From an uncultured bacterium (lineage in GTDB: Bacteria; Hydrogenedentota; Hydrogenedentia; Hydrogenedentales; JAEUWI01): 5,632 nucleotides of DNA. Where the stretch lies: assembly GCA_937895305.1 (NCBI GenBank), contig CALAXS010000525.1, positions 1-5,632 on the forward strand. Reading direction: 5' to 3'. The notes below the pieces were generated by a model that ran no database searches, was not told the DNA's origin, and saw nothing but the letters and a program-made list of their open reading frames with translations. Numbering within the stretch: the first letter of the stretch is position 1; the number at the start of each line of letters is the position of its first letter. Shown here piece by piece: positions 1-5,281 of the stretch. A program made the translations under genes and the position numbers.

Positions 1-205
1 TGGATAATGACCAATTCAATAAAAACCATTCCAAGGAGAGTATGCCCTTCGGAGCGATCCAGGCCATTCCCCCGGCAAAAGGGGCCCTGCGAGGCGGCAT
101 TTACTGCCTTAGAGGGCAAAAGTAGCAGTGTTTCAGGCGTGTGCCCTAATGATGTATTTACCGTAACCTGTTCTATAAAAACAACTTAACGATATTGCTG
201 CAACT
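1..205. other. Upstream non-coding stretch with short inverted repeats
   Basis: No gene is supported here. The stretch contains a small hairpin CCCC (70-73)/GGGG (81-84) with loop GGCAAAA. It also has a two-part stem: GCCCT (84-88) with AGGGC (113-117), enclosing AGGC (92-95) with GCCT (106-109). AGGGC at 113-117 can alternatively pair with GCCCT at 143-147. None of these is followed by a T-run on the plus strand, so they do not look like intrinsic terminators. Tandem stops TAA TGA at 5-10 in one frame could mark the end of an upstream plus-strand gene, but only one codon of it would be visible. Activator sites for the sigma-54-like promoter would be expected in this interval. Confidence 0.4.
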
Positions 206-221
206 TGGAACACGCCTTGCT
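206..221 (+). promoter_or_regulatory. Putative sigma-54 (RpoN) promoter upstream of flgK
   Basis: The site reads TGGAAC, five bases, then TTGCT. It matches the sigma-54 consensus TGGCAC-N5-TTGCW with one mismatch, and the invariant GG (207-208) and GC (219-220) doublets are exactly 10 nt apart. The expected transcription start is near 232, giving a leader of about 60 nt before the flgK GTG. Sigma-54 promoters need an enhancer-binding activator, usually bound 100-200 bp upstream. I see no certain activator site, although several short inverted repeats lie at 60-150. The flagellar context raises the likelihood. Confidence 0.62.
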
Positions 222-223
222 AT

Positions 224-250
224 TAACTTTATGGAGTATTGTACCGATAA
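224..250 (+). promoter_or_regulatory. Putative sigma-28 (FliA) promoter of flgK
   Basis: TAAC at 224-227 and ACCGATAA at 243-250 are separated by exactly 15 nt. They match the flagellar sigma-28 consensus TAAA-N15-GCCGATAA at 3 of 4 and 7 of 8 positions. Transcription would start near 256-258, leaving a leader of about 35 nt with the GGAGG ribosome-binding site. It lies directly downstream of the sigma-54-like site, so flgK may be read early by one flagellar sigma factor and late by the other. The match is strong for eyeballed sequence but not experimentally shown. Confidence 0.68.
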
Positions 251-263
251 AGAGTCCGGTACA
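240..263 (+). repeat. Inverted repeat over the sigma-28 -10 element
   Basis: TGTACCG (240-246) and CGGTACA (257-263) are perfect 7-bp complementary arms around a 10-nt loop. The left arm overlaps the -10 element and the right arm covers the predicted sigma-28 start. It could be an operator or a leader hairpin. Transcripts from the upstream sigma-54-like site would carry the whole hairpin; those from the sigma-28-like site would lack the left arm. Its function is unknown. Confidence 0.5.
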
Positions 264-276
264 TTAACGTGAATGT

Positions 277-294
277 GGAGGGTGCACCCGGGTG
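277..294 (+). promoter_or_regulatory. flgK ribosome-binding region with nested palindromes
   Basis: GGAGG at 277-281 is the likely Shine-Dalgarno sequence, 10 nt before the GTG start at 292. It runs into two overlapping perfect 10-bp palindromes, GGGTGCACCC (280-289) and CACCCGGGTG (285-294), the second including the start codon. The CCC at 287-289 could pair with GGG at 280-282 or 290-292, or with GGG at 294-296, so the initiation region may be structured in mRNA. The GTG start and long spacing suggest moderate translation. Confidence 0.55.
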
Positions 295-2013
295 GGCACA
301 TTATTCAGCGCATTAGAAATTGGCCGTGCAGGAATGCAGGTGGCTCAAGTCCAGTTGGACGTGACGGGCCACAATATCGCCAATGTAAACAAGGACGGCT
401 TTACCCGCCAGCGGGTAGAGGTCACCACCCGCTTGCCCAATTACAAGATCTATGGGGCGTTAGGCCGGGGTCCAGCCATCTCCGGCGTCTTTCGCTTACG
501 GGAAGCCTTCCTGGATACCGTGTACCGTCAGGAAGTATCGGGCCTGGGCAATGCAGAGATTCAGGCAACCTACTTCAGTCGACTGGAGAATATTTTTCAG
601 GAGCCGGGCGAGGATGGTTTTTCGAGTCGCCTGAACAGCTTCTTTGATTCGCTCAACGATTTCGCAAATAACGTGGAAAATTTGCCTGTACGGGTGGCGC
701 TGTTGTCGGAAGGTGGTGCTGTATCCGGTACCTTGCGGGATGTAGCGCAACGGCTGCGAACCCTGCGTACCAATGCGAACGAAGAAGTGAAGAATACGGT
801 GCCGGGGATTAACTCCCTCACAGGGCGCATTGCAGAATTGAACGATGCCATCCATGATGCAGAGATTTCGGGGAATCCTGCCAATGATTTACGGGATGAC
901 CGGGATAATCTGCTGGATGAGTTGGCGGGTATCGTCGCCATAAGTTACAACGAGCGGGACAACGGTATTGTCGATGTGTTGCTGGGCAGTGATGTGCTGG
1001 TGAATGGTGATAAGGCACGGTTACTGGAGACGGTACCGGATGCAAGCATTGATCCTGATCGGCCGGATCTCGTGCGGGTGCAGTTTGTGGATAATGGCGC
1101 AGCGGCAACCATTACGGATGGCGAGTTGTATGGTACATTGCATGCCCGCGACGTGGCCATGGTCGATATAGAAGACAAGATGGACGCCATAGCCCGTGCA
1201 TTGATCGAGGGCATCAACGATATACATTCCCAGGGCAATGGCCTGGAAGATTACAGTGGCCCTGCCAGCACCACAAACGCAGTCACCAGTGATACCGTGG
1301 CATTGAATACAGCAGGACTGCCTTTCGCACTGGAAGACGGCAGCTTTGATGTACAGGTTTTTGATGCCACAGGCGCCCTGGTGGAAACGGTGACCGTGCC
1401 TATTGTCACCACAGGCCCTCTGGCAGGACAGACGACGCTGGCCGATGTGGTCACGGCGATTGATGGCGCTACCAATCTGAGTGCCACCTATAACAGTACG
1501 ACGGGAACCTTTGAGGTGACCCCGGGTGCGGGATTCAGTTTTAACTTTGCGAACGACGATGCAGGTGCATTAACGGGCCTGGGCTTGAATACGTTTTTTA
1601 CAGGGGACAGTGCCAGCACCATCGGTGTGAATCAGGCACTGGTAGATAACCCGGCTCTGGTGAGTTCTGGTTTCAGTACGGACCCGTTGGAAACGGGGGA
1701 TAATACTGCTGCGTTACTCATGGCGCAGGTACGTGATCTTGATTTGCTTTCGGGCGACACCCAGACCATCAACGCCTTCTTCGAATCGGTGATTGTGGAA
1801 GTGGGTATCGATGCGCGGACCAACTTGGATTCATTATCGGTTCAGGAAGCCTTTGTACAGGATTTCGAGGGCCGCCGCCAGGAAGCTTCCGGGGTGAGTA
1901 TCGATGAGGAAGTCACCAACCTCATCCAGTATCAGCGCGCTTTTGAAGCCTCTGCCCGCCTCATCTCTGTCGCAGATCGCATGCTGGAAACGCTGCTGAA
2001 CATTGTGGGCTGA
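292..2013 (+). CDS. flgK: Flagellar hook-associated protein 1 (FlgK), hook-filament junction protein
   Basis: FlgK is exported through the flagellar type III apparatus and forms the first junction ring between hook and filament. Seen: 573 residues. The N-terminus carries the rod/hook family signature at about residues 6-40, including SALEIGRAGM and HNIANVNKDGFTRQ. The C-terminus (about 536-573) has the matching signature DEEVTNLIQYQRAFEASAR followed by a heptad-like helix ending MLETLLNIVG. These two ends form the coiled-coil D0/D1 core. Residues of roughly 320-460 form a beta-rich Thr/Ala/Gly segment with FFTGD at 435-439, consistent with an outer D2-type domain. The GTG start is chosen because an in-frame TAA lies at 265-267 with no other start codon before 292, and GGAGG lies 10 nt upstream. 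The gene has its own flagellar-type promoters and is not followed by flgL. Identification is firm; the domain limits are approximate. Confidence 0.96.
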   Translation: MGTLFSALEIGRAGMQVAQVQLDVTGHNIANVNKDGFTRQRVEVTTRLPNYKIYGALGRGPAISGVFRLREAFLDTVYRQEVSGLGNAEIQATYFSRLENIFQEPGEDGFSSRLNSFFDSLNDFANNVENLPVRVALLSEGGAVSGTLRDVAQRLRTLRTNANEEVKNTVPGINSLTGRIAELNDAIHDAEISGNPANDLRDDRDNLLDELAGIVAISYNERDNGIVDVLLGSDVLVNGDKARLLETVPDASIDPDRPDLVRVQFVDNGAAATITDGELYGTLHARDVAMVDIEDKMDAIARALIEGINDIHSQGNGLEDYSGPASTTNAVTSDTVALNTAGLPFALEDGSFDVQVFDATGALVETVTVPIVTTGPLAGQTTLADVVTAIDGATNLSATYNSTTGTFEVTPGAGFSFNFANDDAGALTGLGLNTFFTGDSASTIGVNQALVDNPALVSSGFSTDPLETGDNTAALLMAQVRDLDLLSGDTQTINAFFESVIVEVGIDARTNLDSLSVQEAFVQDFEGRRQEASGVSIDEEVTNLIQYQRAFEASARLISVADRMLETLLNIVG

Positions 2014-2022
2014 TACTTAGGC

Positions 2023-2550
2023 TTATTCTTCTTCCAGACAATAGACCGCATGGAGCGCACGGTACTGCTCGTTGTAATCTAGCCCATACCCCACCACAAA
2101 ATGATCGTCAATGGTGAAGCCCGTATAGTCCGCCGTGGCCGGGATGATTCGTCGCAATGGCTTATCCAGCAAGGTACAAATCTTAAGGGATGCCGGATTT
2201 TCAGCCTGGATGTGTTTCACCAGTACATCGAGTGTACGTCCCGTATCCAGGATGTCTTCCACCAGCAGCACGTGCCTGTGGGTGAGCACTTCGTCGGGGG
2301 TGTAGCGCAGGGTGATGGCTCCACTGGATGCTGTACCGGCATAACTTTGCGCGCGAATAAAATCGAGGGTGAAGGGGTTGGGATCGATTGCATGAAAAAG
2401 ATCCATGGTGAAGGGTGCCGCACCCTTCAAGACACACAGGAGTACAGCATCCAGTTGCGCGTAGTCCATGGAAATGTCCCGGGCCAGCTCCAACACGCGC
2501 TGCTGGATTGCATCCGCCGGGATGAGCGGGGTACTACTCAGTTTCATCAT
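2023..2550 (-). CDS. hpt: Hypoxanthine(-guanine) phosphoribosyltransferase
   Basis: This purine salvage enzyme of the cytosol converts hypoxanthine or guanine plus PRPP to IMP or GMP and pyrophosphate. Seen: 175 residues, normal for the bacterial family. LKGA at 41-44 fits the pyrophosphate-binding loop. SYAGTASSG at 69-77 is the flexible active-site loop. VLLVEDILDTGRT at 94-106 is the PRPP-binding signature, with E98, D99 and the likely base-assisting D102. K130 is the expected purine-contacting lysine. DDHFVVGYGLDYNEQYRAL (148-166) is the C-terminal metal and base-binding motif. The start overlaps the end of tilS by 17 bp. Two adjacent ATGs (2550 and 2547) are possible: GGAGG at 2554-2558 sits 3 nt from the first and 6 nt from the second, so the second may be used. 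hpt was chosen as symbol; hprT is the equivalent. Substrate preference between hypoxanthine and guanine cannot be read here. Confidence 0.95.
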   Translation of the reverse strand: MMKLSSTPLIPADAIQQRVLELARDISMDYAQLDAVLLCVLKGAAPFTMDLFHAIDPNPFTLDFIRAQSYAGTASSGAITLRYTPDEVLTHRHVLLVEDILDTGRTLDVLVKHIQAENPASLKICTLLDKPLRRIIPATADYTGFTIDDHFVVGYGLDYNEQYRALHAVYCLEEE

Positions 2551-3916
2551 GAACCTCCACCGTCAGCAGGTGCGAGGTGCCCTTATCGACTGCGGCCTGT
2601 GCACCGGGCTGATGGCCCACAATCCACAAGACGGCAGCCCCGTCACAGAGCAAGGGTAGTGCGTCTCGATCCTGCACGGGGATGTGCTTGTCCATGAGTA
2701 CGTCTTTCAATTTGCGTGTACCCGCCATACCCAGCGGTGTAAAGGTGTCGCCCTTCTTTCGTGTGCGCAACTGGAGCGTCCCGGTAATTTTTCGGGCATC
2801 GAAAACCTGGCGGTGAGGAGCACAAAATGCTTTTAGATCCAGTTCAGCATCATAGGGCCGGGTTGTGGCGGTGTAGCTCCGGTTCTGAAAAGTGGCAGTG
2901 CTCCCAGGATGTAATTCAACCGATTCCACATCGTCGGCAGATTTGTTTTTATAGACCTGAACCGTACTCGTATCCGTGATAAGTTGCACATGGCTGCTCA
3001 GGTCAAAACGCGTCCCGGTTTTACCGGAATCGATAAAGACAATCAGGTCGTCGATGCGTGCCTTGTCCGGGTTCGCCCCAAGGTGTCGTGTCCACTTGAG
3101 GACGACACGACGTTGTAGCGATACCGGAAGTTCACGTAAGGCATCACGCTGGAGGCCCTTGCCCTTATGGATACTTTGCCCATAGGCATCATCAGCCAGC
3201 CGCTCCAGCAACGCTGCATCATCACGCACGTTGTCGCTCAATCGCAAGAGGGCTTCATCCGCGTTGGCATTGTAATTTTCGCGCAGGTAAGGTAACAGTT
3301 CATGGCGGATTTTGTTGCGCTGATATTTCGCATCGATGTTAGTTTCATCCTCACGCCAGGCAATCCCTCTTTCAGTGAGGGCCTCTTGAATGTCTTTGCG
3401 GGAACAATCCAGCAGGGGACGAATCACCAGTACATCTTCTGCCCTGCGTTGATAGGGTATACCCGTAAGGCCCTGGAGGCTGGTACCCCGAAGTATACGC
3501 ATGAGCAGGGTTTCAATCTGGTCGTCGGCGTGATGCCCCGTGGCGATGGCCTTCGCTTCTACCACATGGGCTGTATCGACGTAACACTGATAGCGGTACT
3601 TGCGCGCTGCCATCTCGAAAGAATCACCAGACGCATTACCCTTGTCATTCCACACCTTGATGGTGCACGGTACGCCCAGTGCCCGGGCTGCGTCTTCGAC
3701 AAAGGCCGCGTCTTCGGCACTGGCGCCGTCGCGGGTGCAGTGGTCGATATGCAATACACGGACCGGGTAGCCCAGCGCATGAAGCCCATGAAGCAGTGCC
3801 ATGGAATCGGCACCCCCAGACACCGCAACCAACACAGATTGCTGTGGAGATAACAGGTCGTGTTTTTCAATCGTCCCGGCCATAGCGACCAGGAGTGTAT
3901 CCCAAGCGGTGCTCAT
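2534..3916 (-). CDS. tilS: tRNA(Ile)-lysidine synthase
   Basis: TilS joins lysine to C34 of tRNA-Ile(CAU) using ATP, so that the tRNA reads AUA as isoleucine; it is cytosolic and normally essential. Seen: 460 residues, in the family's usual range for the long form. The N-type ATP-pyrophosphatase P-loop SGGADS is at 33-38. Further core motifs are HIDHCTR (56-62), GHHADDQIET (127-136), RGTSLQGLTGI (143-153) and RNKIRHELLP (200-209). About 381-455 matches the TilS C-terminal domain, including GTRKLKDVLMDKHIP (399-413) and the WIVGH segment. This distinguishes it from shorter TtcA/MesJ-like PP-loop proteins. The ATG at 3916 is preceded by a weak AGGA only 2 nt away; the next in-frame Met (residue 12) has no ribosome-binding site and would shorten the lead-in to the P-loop, so 3916 is preferred. 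It is the first gene of a tilS-hpt unit. No convincing promoter was recognised in front of it. Confidence 0.96.
   Translation of the reverse strand: MSTAWDTLLVAMAGTIEKHDLLSPQQSVLVAVSGGADSMALLHGLHALGYPVRVLHIDHCTRDGASAEDAAFVEDAARALGVPCTIKVWNDKGNASGDSFEMAARKYRYQCYVDTAHVVEAKAIATGHHADDQIETLLMRILRGTSLQGLTGIPYQRRAEDVLVIRPLLDCSRKDIQEALTERGIAWREDETNIDAKYQRNKIRHELLPYLRENYNANADEALLRLSDNVRDDAALLERLADDAYGQSIHKGKGLQRDALRELPVSLQRRVVLKWTRHLGANPDKARIDDLIVFIDSGKTGTRFDLSSHVQLITDTSTVQVYKNKSADDVESVELHPGSTATFQNRSYTATTRPYDAELDLKAFCAPHRQVFDARKITGTLQLRTRKKGDTFTPLGMAGTRKLKDVLMDKHIPVQDRDALPLLCDGAAVLWIVGHQPGAQAAVDKGTSHLLTVEVHDETE
2554..2558 (-). promoter_or_regulatory. hpt Shine-Dalgarno inside the tilS 3' end
   Basis: GGAGG on the minus strand lies within the last codons of tilS, 3 nt from the ATG at 2550 and 6 nt from the ATG at 2547. 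Because it is embedded in tilS, hpt is probably translated by coupling or re-initiation on a shared tilS-hpt mRNA. The better spacing favours the second ATG, which would shorten the protein by one Met. Confidence 0.65.
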
Positions 3917-3968
3917 GTTCCTGGTGTTGCTTCCATTTTGTTAACTGTAGGCCTCAACTTCACATGGC

Positions 3969-3988
3969 ATTCCCGCGGAGGCGGGAAT
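3969..3988. repeat. REP/dRS3-like 20-bp hairpin repeat
   Basis: ATTCCCGC (3969-3976) and GCGGGAAT (3981-3988) form a perfect 8-bp stem with a GGAG loop. The element fits the pattern ATTCCC-N8-GGGAAT, known as dRS3 in Neisseria, and close relatives are scattered in many Gram-negative genomes. Family membership is judged by pattern from memory; copy number in this genome cannot be seen. The core GCGGAGGC (3975-3982) also has an exact inverse copy, GCCTCCGC, at 4118-4125. Confidence 0.6.
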
Positions 3989-4014
3989 CGCCGCGTAATG
4001 AATCCTAATTCAAG

Positions 4015-4040
4015 TCGGGGTGGAACCGTCGCAATCCCGA
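4015..4040. repeat. Imperfect inverted repeat
   Basis: TCGGGGT (4015-4021) can pair with AATCCCGA (4034-4040 used), giving seven pairs including one G-T, around a 12-nt loop. It lies between the dRS3-like element and the tandem hairpins and may be a degenerate piece of the same repeat family. There is no T-run, and the significance is uncertain. Confidence 0.3.
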
Positions 4041-4055
4041 TCAAACGCATTTGTT

Positions 4056-4076
4056 TTCCGGAGCAGAGCCCCGGGA
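4056..4076. repeat. Tandem hairpin unit A (AGCAGAGC core)
   Basis: TTCCGG-A-GC and GC-C-CCGGGA flank an AGA loop (4065-4067). The stem has eight pairs, one of them a T-G wobble, and a single A-C mismatch (4062/4070). It shares the AGCAGAGC core with the next unit, in the same orientation, and looks like a diverged copy. The pattern resembles short palindromic repeats of the REP type. Confidence 0.6.
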
Positions 4077-4082
4077 TATGCA

Positions 4083-4103
4083 TTCCCAAGCAGAGCTTGG
4101 GAA
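4083..4103. repeat. Tandem hairpin unit B (AAGCAGAGCTTGGGAA type)
   Basis: TTCCCAAGC (4083-4091) and GCTTGGGAA (4095-4103) form a perfect 9-bp stem around an AGA loop. GCTTGGGAACGAG-type palindromes are widely scattered in bacterial genomes. Units A and B together are bracketed by the direct hexamer ATTTGT at 4049-4054 and 4109-4114, which could be a target-site footprint, part of the repeat, or chance. There is no coding sequence and no RAYT transposase in the window. Confidence 0.65.
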
Positions 4104-4138
4104 CGAGAATTTGTACGGCCTCCGCTTTTGCGAACGAC

Positions 4139-5281
4139 TTAGTGCTGAGCGGTCAGGGCTTCACGTGCCTTGAGGGCCTGGTCCAGTGCTACGTCTATAG
4201 AATCGGCCATAGCGGTAAGGTGGCCCATTTTTCGTCCGGGACGCGCCTCGGTCTTTCCATAAAGGTGAAGTTTCACCGAGGGGAAAGCCAGTGCGGCCGC
4301 CCAGTCTGGTTCACCATTGGCCCAGAGATCACCGAGGAGGTTGACCATAACAGCGGGACGTAAAATGGTGGCATCGCCCAGAGGCAGGCCACAAACAGCA
4401 CGGAGCTGTTGTTCGAACTGGCTGGTCGTGCAATTATCGAAGGTCACATGACCGGAGTTGTGTACACGCGGTGCGATTTCATTTACGAGGAGACTGTGGT
4501 TTTCCTTCACAAAAAACTCAACGCAAAGCACCCCCACCAAGTCGATAGCTTCGACGATACCCCGGGTTATTTCGATGGCTTCATGGGCCACGTGTTCGGG
4601 TAGTCGTCCGGGGCAGAGCGTTACGTCAAGGATATGATCCACGTGCTGATTTTCCATGAGGCCGAAGTGGCTGAATTCACCATCCAGATCACGGGCTGCG
4701 ACGACGGAAGCTTCGTGGCTAAAGTTGATGAACGATTCGAGAACACAATCTGCACCCTCTACTTTTTTCCAGGCTGCTTCCGCTTCGCTCTCGTGATTAA
4801 TTTTCACCTGGCCTTTGCCATCATAGCCCCAGCCGGCGGTCTTCAAGACGGCAGGACATCCTACGGTGATAAGTGCAGCCATCAACTCATCGAGGGAACG
4901 CACAGCCGCGTAGGGCGCACAGGGAAACCCGTTCTTGTCGAGAAAGGTTTTTTCGCGCAGACGGTTTTGTACGGTGTGAAGCACCGCATCATTGGGGCGC
5001 ACGGGCGCATACTCAGCAGCTTTTTCTATGGTAGCACCGGGTATATTTTCAAATTCGTAGGTGATTACATCCACCCTTTTTGCAAAGTTACGGACCAGGT
5101 CCATGTCTTCGTACGGGCCTACCCATTCCTCATCGGACACATGGCCCGTGGGAGAGTCGGTATCGGGGGAATAGGTATGTACGCGATAGCCCATACGCCG
5201 GGCCTTGAGGGCAAACATGCGGCCCAACTGACCACTACCCAGAACGCCGATGGTGCCACCTGGCAGGATTACTCGTTGCAT
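4139..5281 (-). CDS. purK: 5-(carboxyamino)imidazole ribonucleotide synthase (N5-CAIR synthase)
   Basis: PurK is an ATP-grasp enzyme of de novo purine synthesis. It uses ATP and bicarbonate to convert AIR to N5-carboxy-AIR, which PurE then rearranges. Seen: 380 residues, full family length. An N-terminal dinucleotide-fold loop GVLGSGQLGRM is at 12-22, TYEFENIP at 74-81, the ATP-grasp loop KTAGWGYDGKGQ at 147-158, the metal and substrate motif NEIAPRVHNSGH at 267-278 with TSQFEQ at 286-291, and RPGRKMGH at 347-354. The usual Pro after NEIAPR is Val here, a variation I regard as tolerated. The ATG at 5281 overlaps the end of purE by 13 bp, with GGAGG 10 nt upstream, so translation is likely coupled. 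A short lead (MQRVILPGGT) precedes the first strand, as in many homologues. Confidence 0.97.
   Translation of the reverse strand: MQRVILPGGTIGVLGSGQLGRMFALKARRMGYRVHTYSPDTDSPTGHVSDEEWVGPYEDMDLVRNFAKRVDVITYEFENIPGATIEKAAEYAPVRPNDAVLHTVQNRLREKTFLDKNGFPCAPYAAVRSLDELMAALITVGCPAVLKTAGWGYDGKGQVKINHESEAEAAWKKVEGADCVLESFINFSHEASVVAARDLDGEFSHFGLMENQHVDHILDVTLCPGRLPEHVAHEAIEITRGIVEAIDLVGVLCVEFFVKENHSLLVNEIAPRVHNSGHVTFDNCTTSQFEQQLRAVCGLPLGDATILRPAVMVNLLGDLWANGEPDWAAALAFPSVKLHLYGKTEARPGRKMGHLTAMADSIDVALDQALKAREALTAQH

Larger units (their letters stand above)
3917..4138. other. Intergenic region between purK and tilS, rich in hairpin repeats
   Basis: This 222-bp gap lies downstream of purK and upstream of tilS, both on the minus strand. 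I see no gene in it. It holds one ATTCCC-type hairpin (3969-3988), a looser stem at 4015-4040, and two tandem AGA-loop hairpins (4056-4076, 4083-4103). None has a T-run on the minus-strand 3' side, so none is a clear intrinsic terminator for purEK. The tilS promoter should lie here, but I could not pick -35/-10 boxes with confidence. Confidence 0.6.

Noticed and set aside
5..10. Tandem TAA TGA as the end of an upstream plus-strand gene
   Set aside because: Only one codon before the stop is visible, so no gene can be claimed.
84..117. Intrinsic terminator from the GCCCT/AGGGC stem
   Set aside because: On the plus strand it is followed by AAAAGTAG with no T-run, and the stem is interrupted.
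42..125. 27-codon open frame starting MPFGAIQ with AAGGAG just upstream
   Set aside because: AAGGAG is only 3 nt from the ATG, the frame is also open to the window edge, and the peptide resembles nothing I know. It could be a leader peptide or a gene tail but cannot be supported.
174..179. TATAAA as a sigma-70 -10 box
   Set aside because: No acceptable -35 hexamer at 16-18 bp spacing; the flagellar promoters downstream explain flgK better.
7..189. 60-residue open frame on the plus strand upstream of flgK
   Set aside because: No visible ribosome-binding site, composition unlike a folded protein, no recognisable family. It overlaps the inverted repeats and ends just before the promoter region.
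1..205. Cyclic di-GMP (GEMM) riboswitch controlling flagellar genes
   Set aside because: GGGCAAAA superficially resembles part of the motif, but the receptor loop, second GCAAAGCC-like element and overall fold are missing. The region also lies upstream of the likely flgK promoters.
2101..2697. 198-residue plus-strand open frame over hpt and the tilS end
   Set aside because: Shadow frame crossing two real genes; low-complexity Arg/Gly-rich translation.
3302..3853. 183-residue plus-strand open frame antisense to tilS
   Set aside because: Antisense shadow across the conserved PP-loop region of tilS; no recognisable domain or start signal.
3969..4103. CRISPR array
   Set aside because: The repeats are hairpins of different sequence with no regular spacers and no cas genes.
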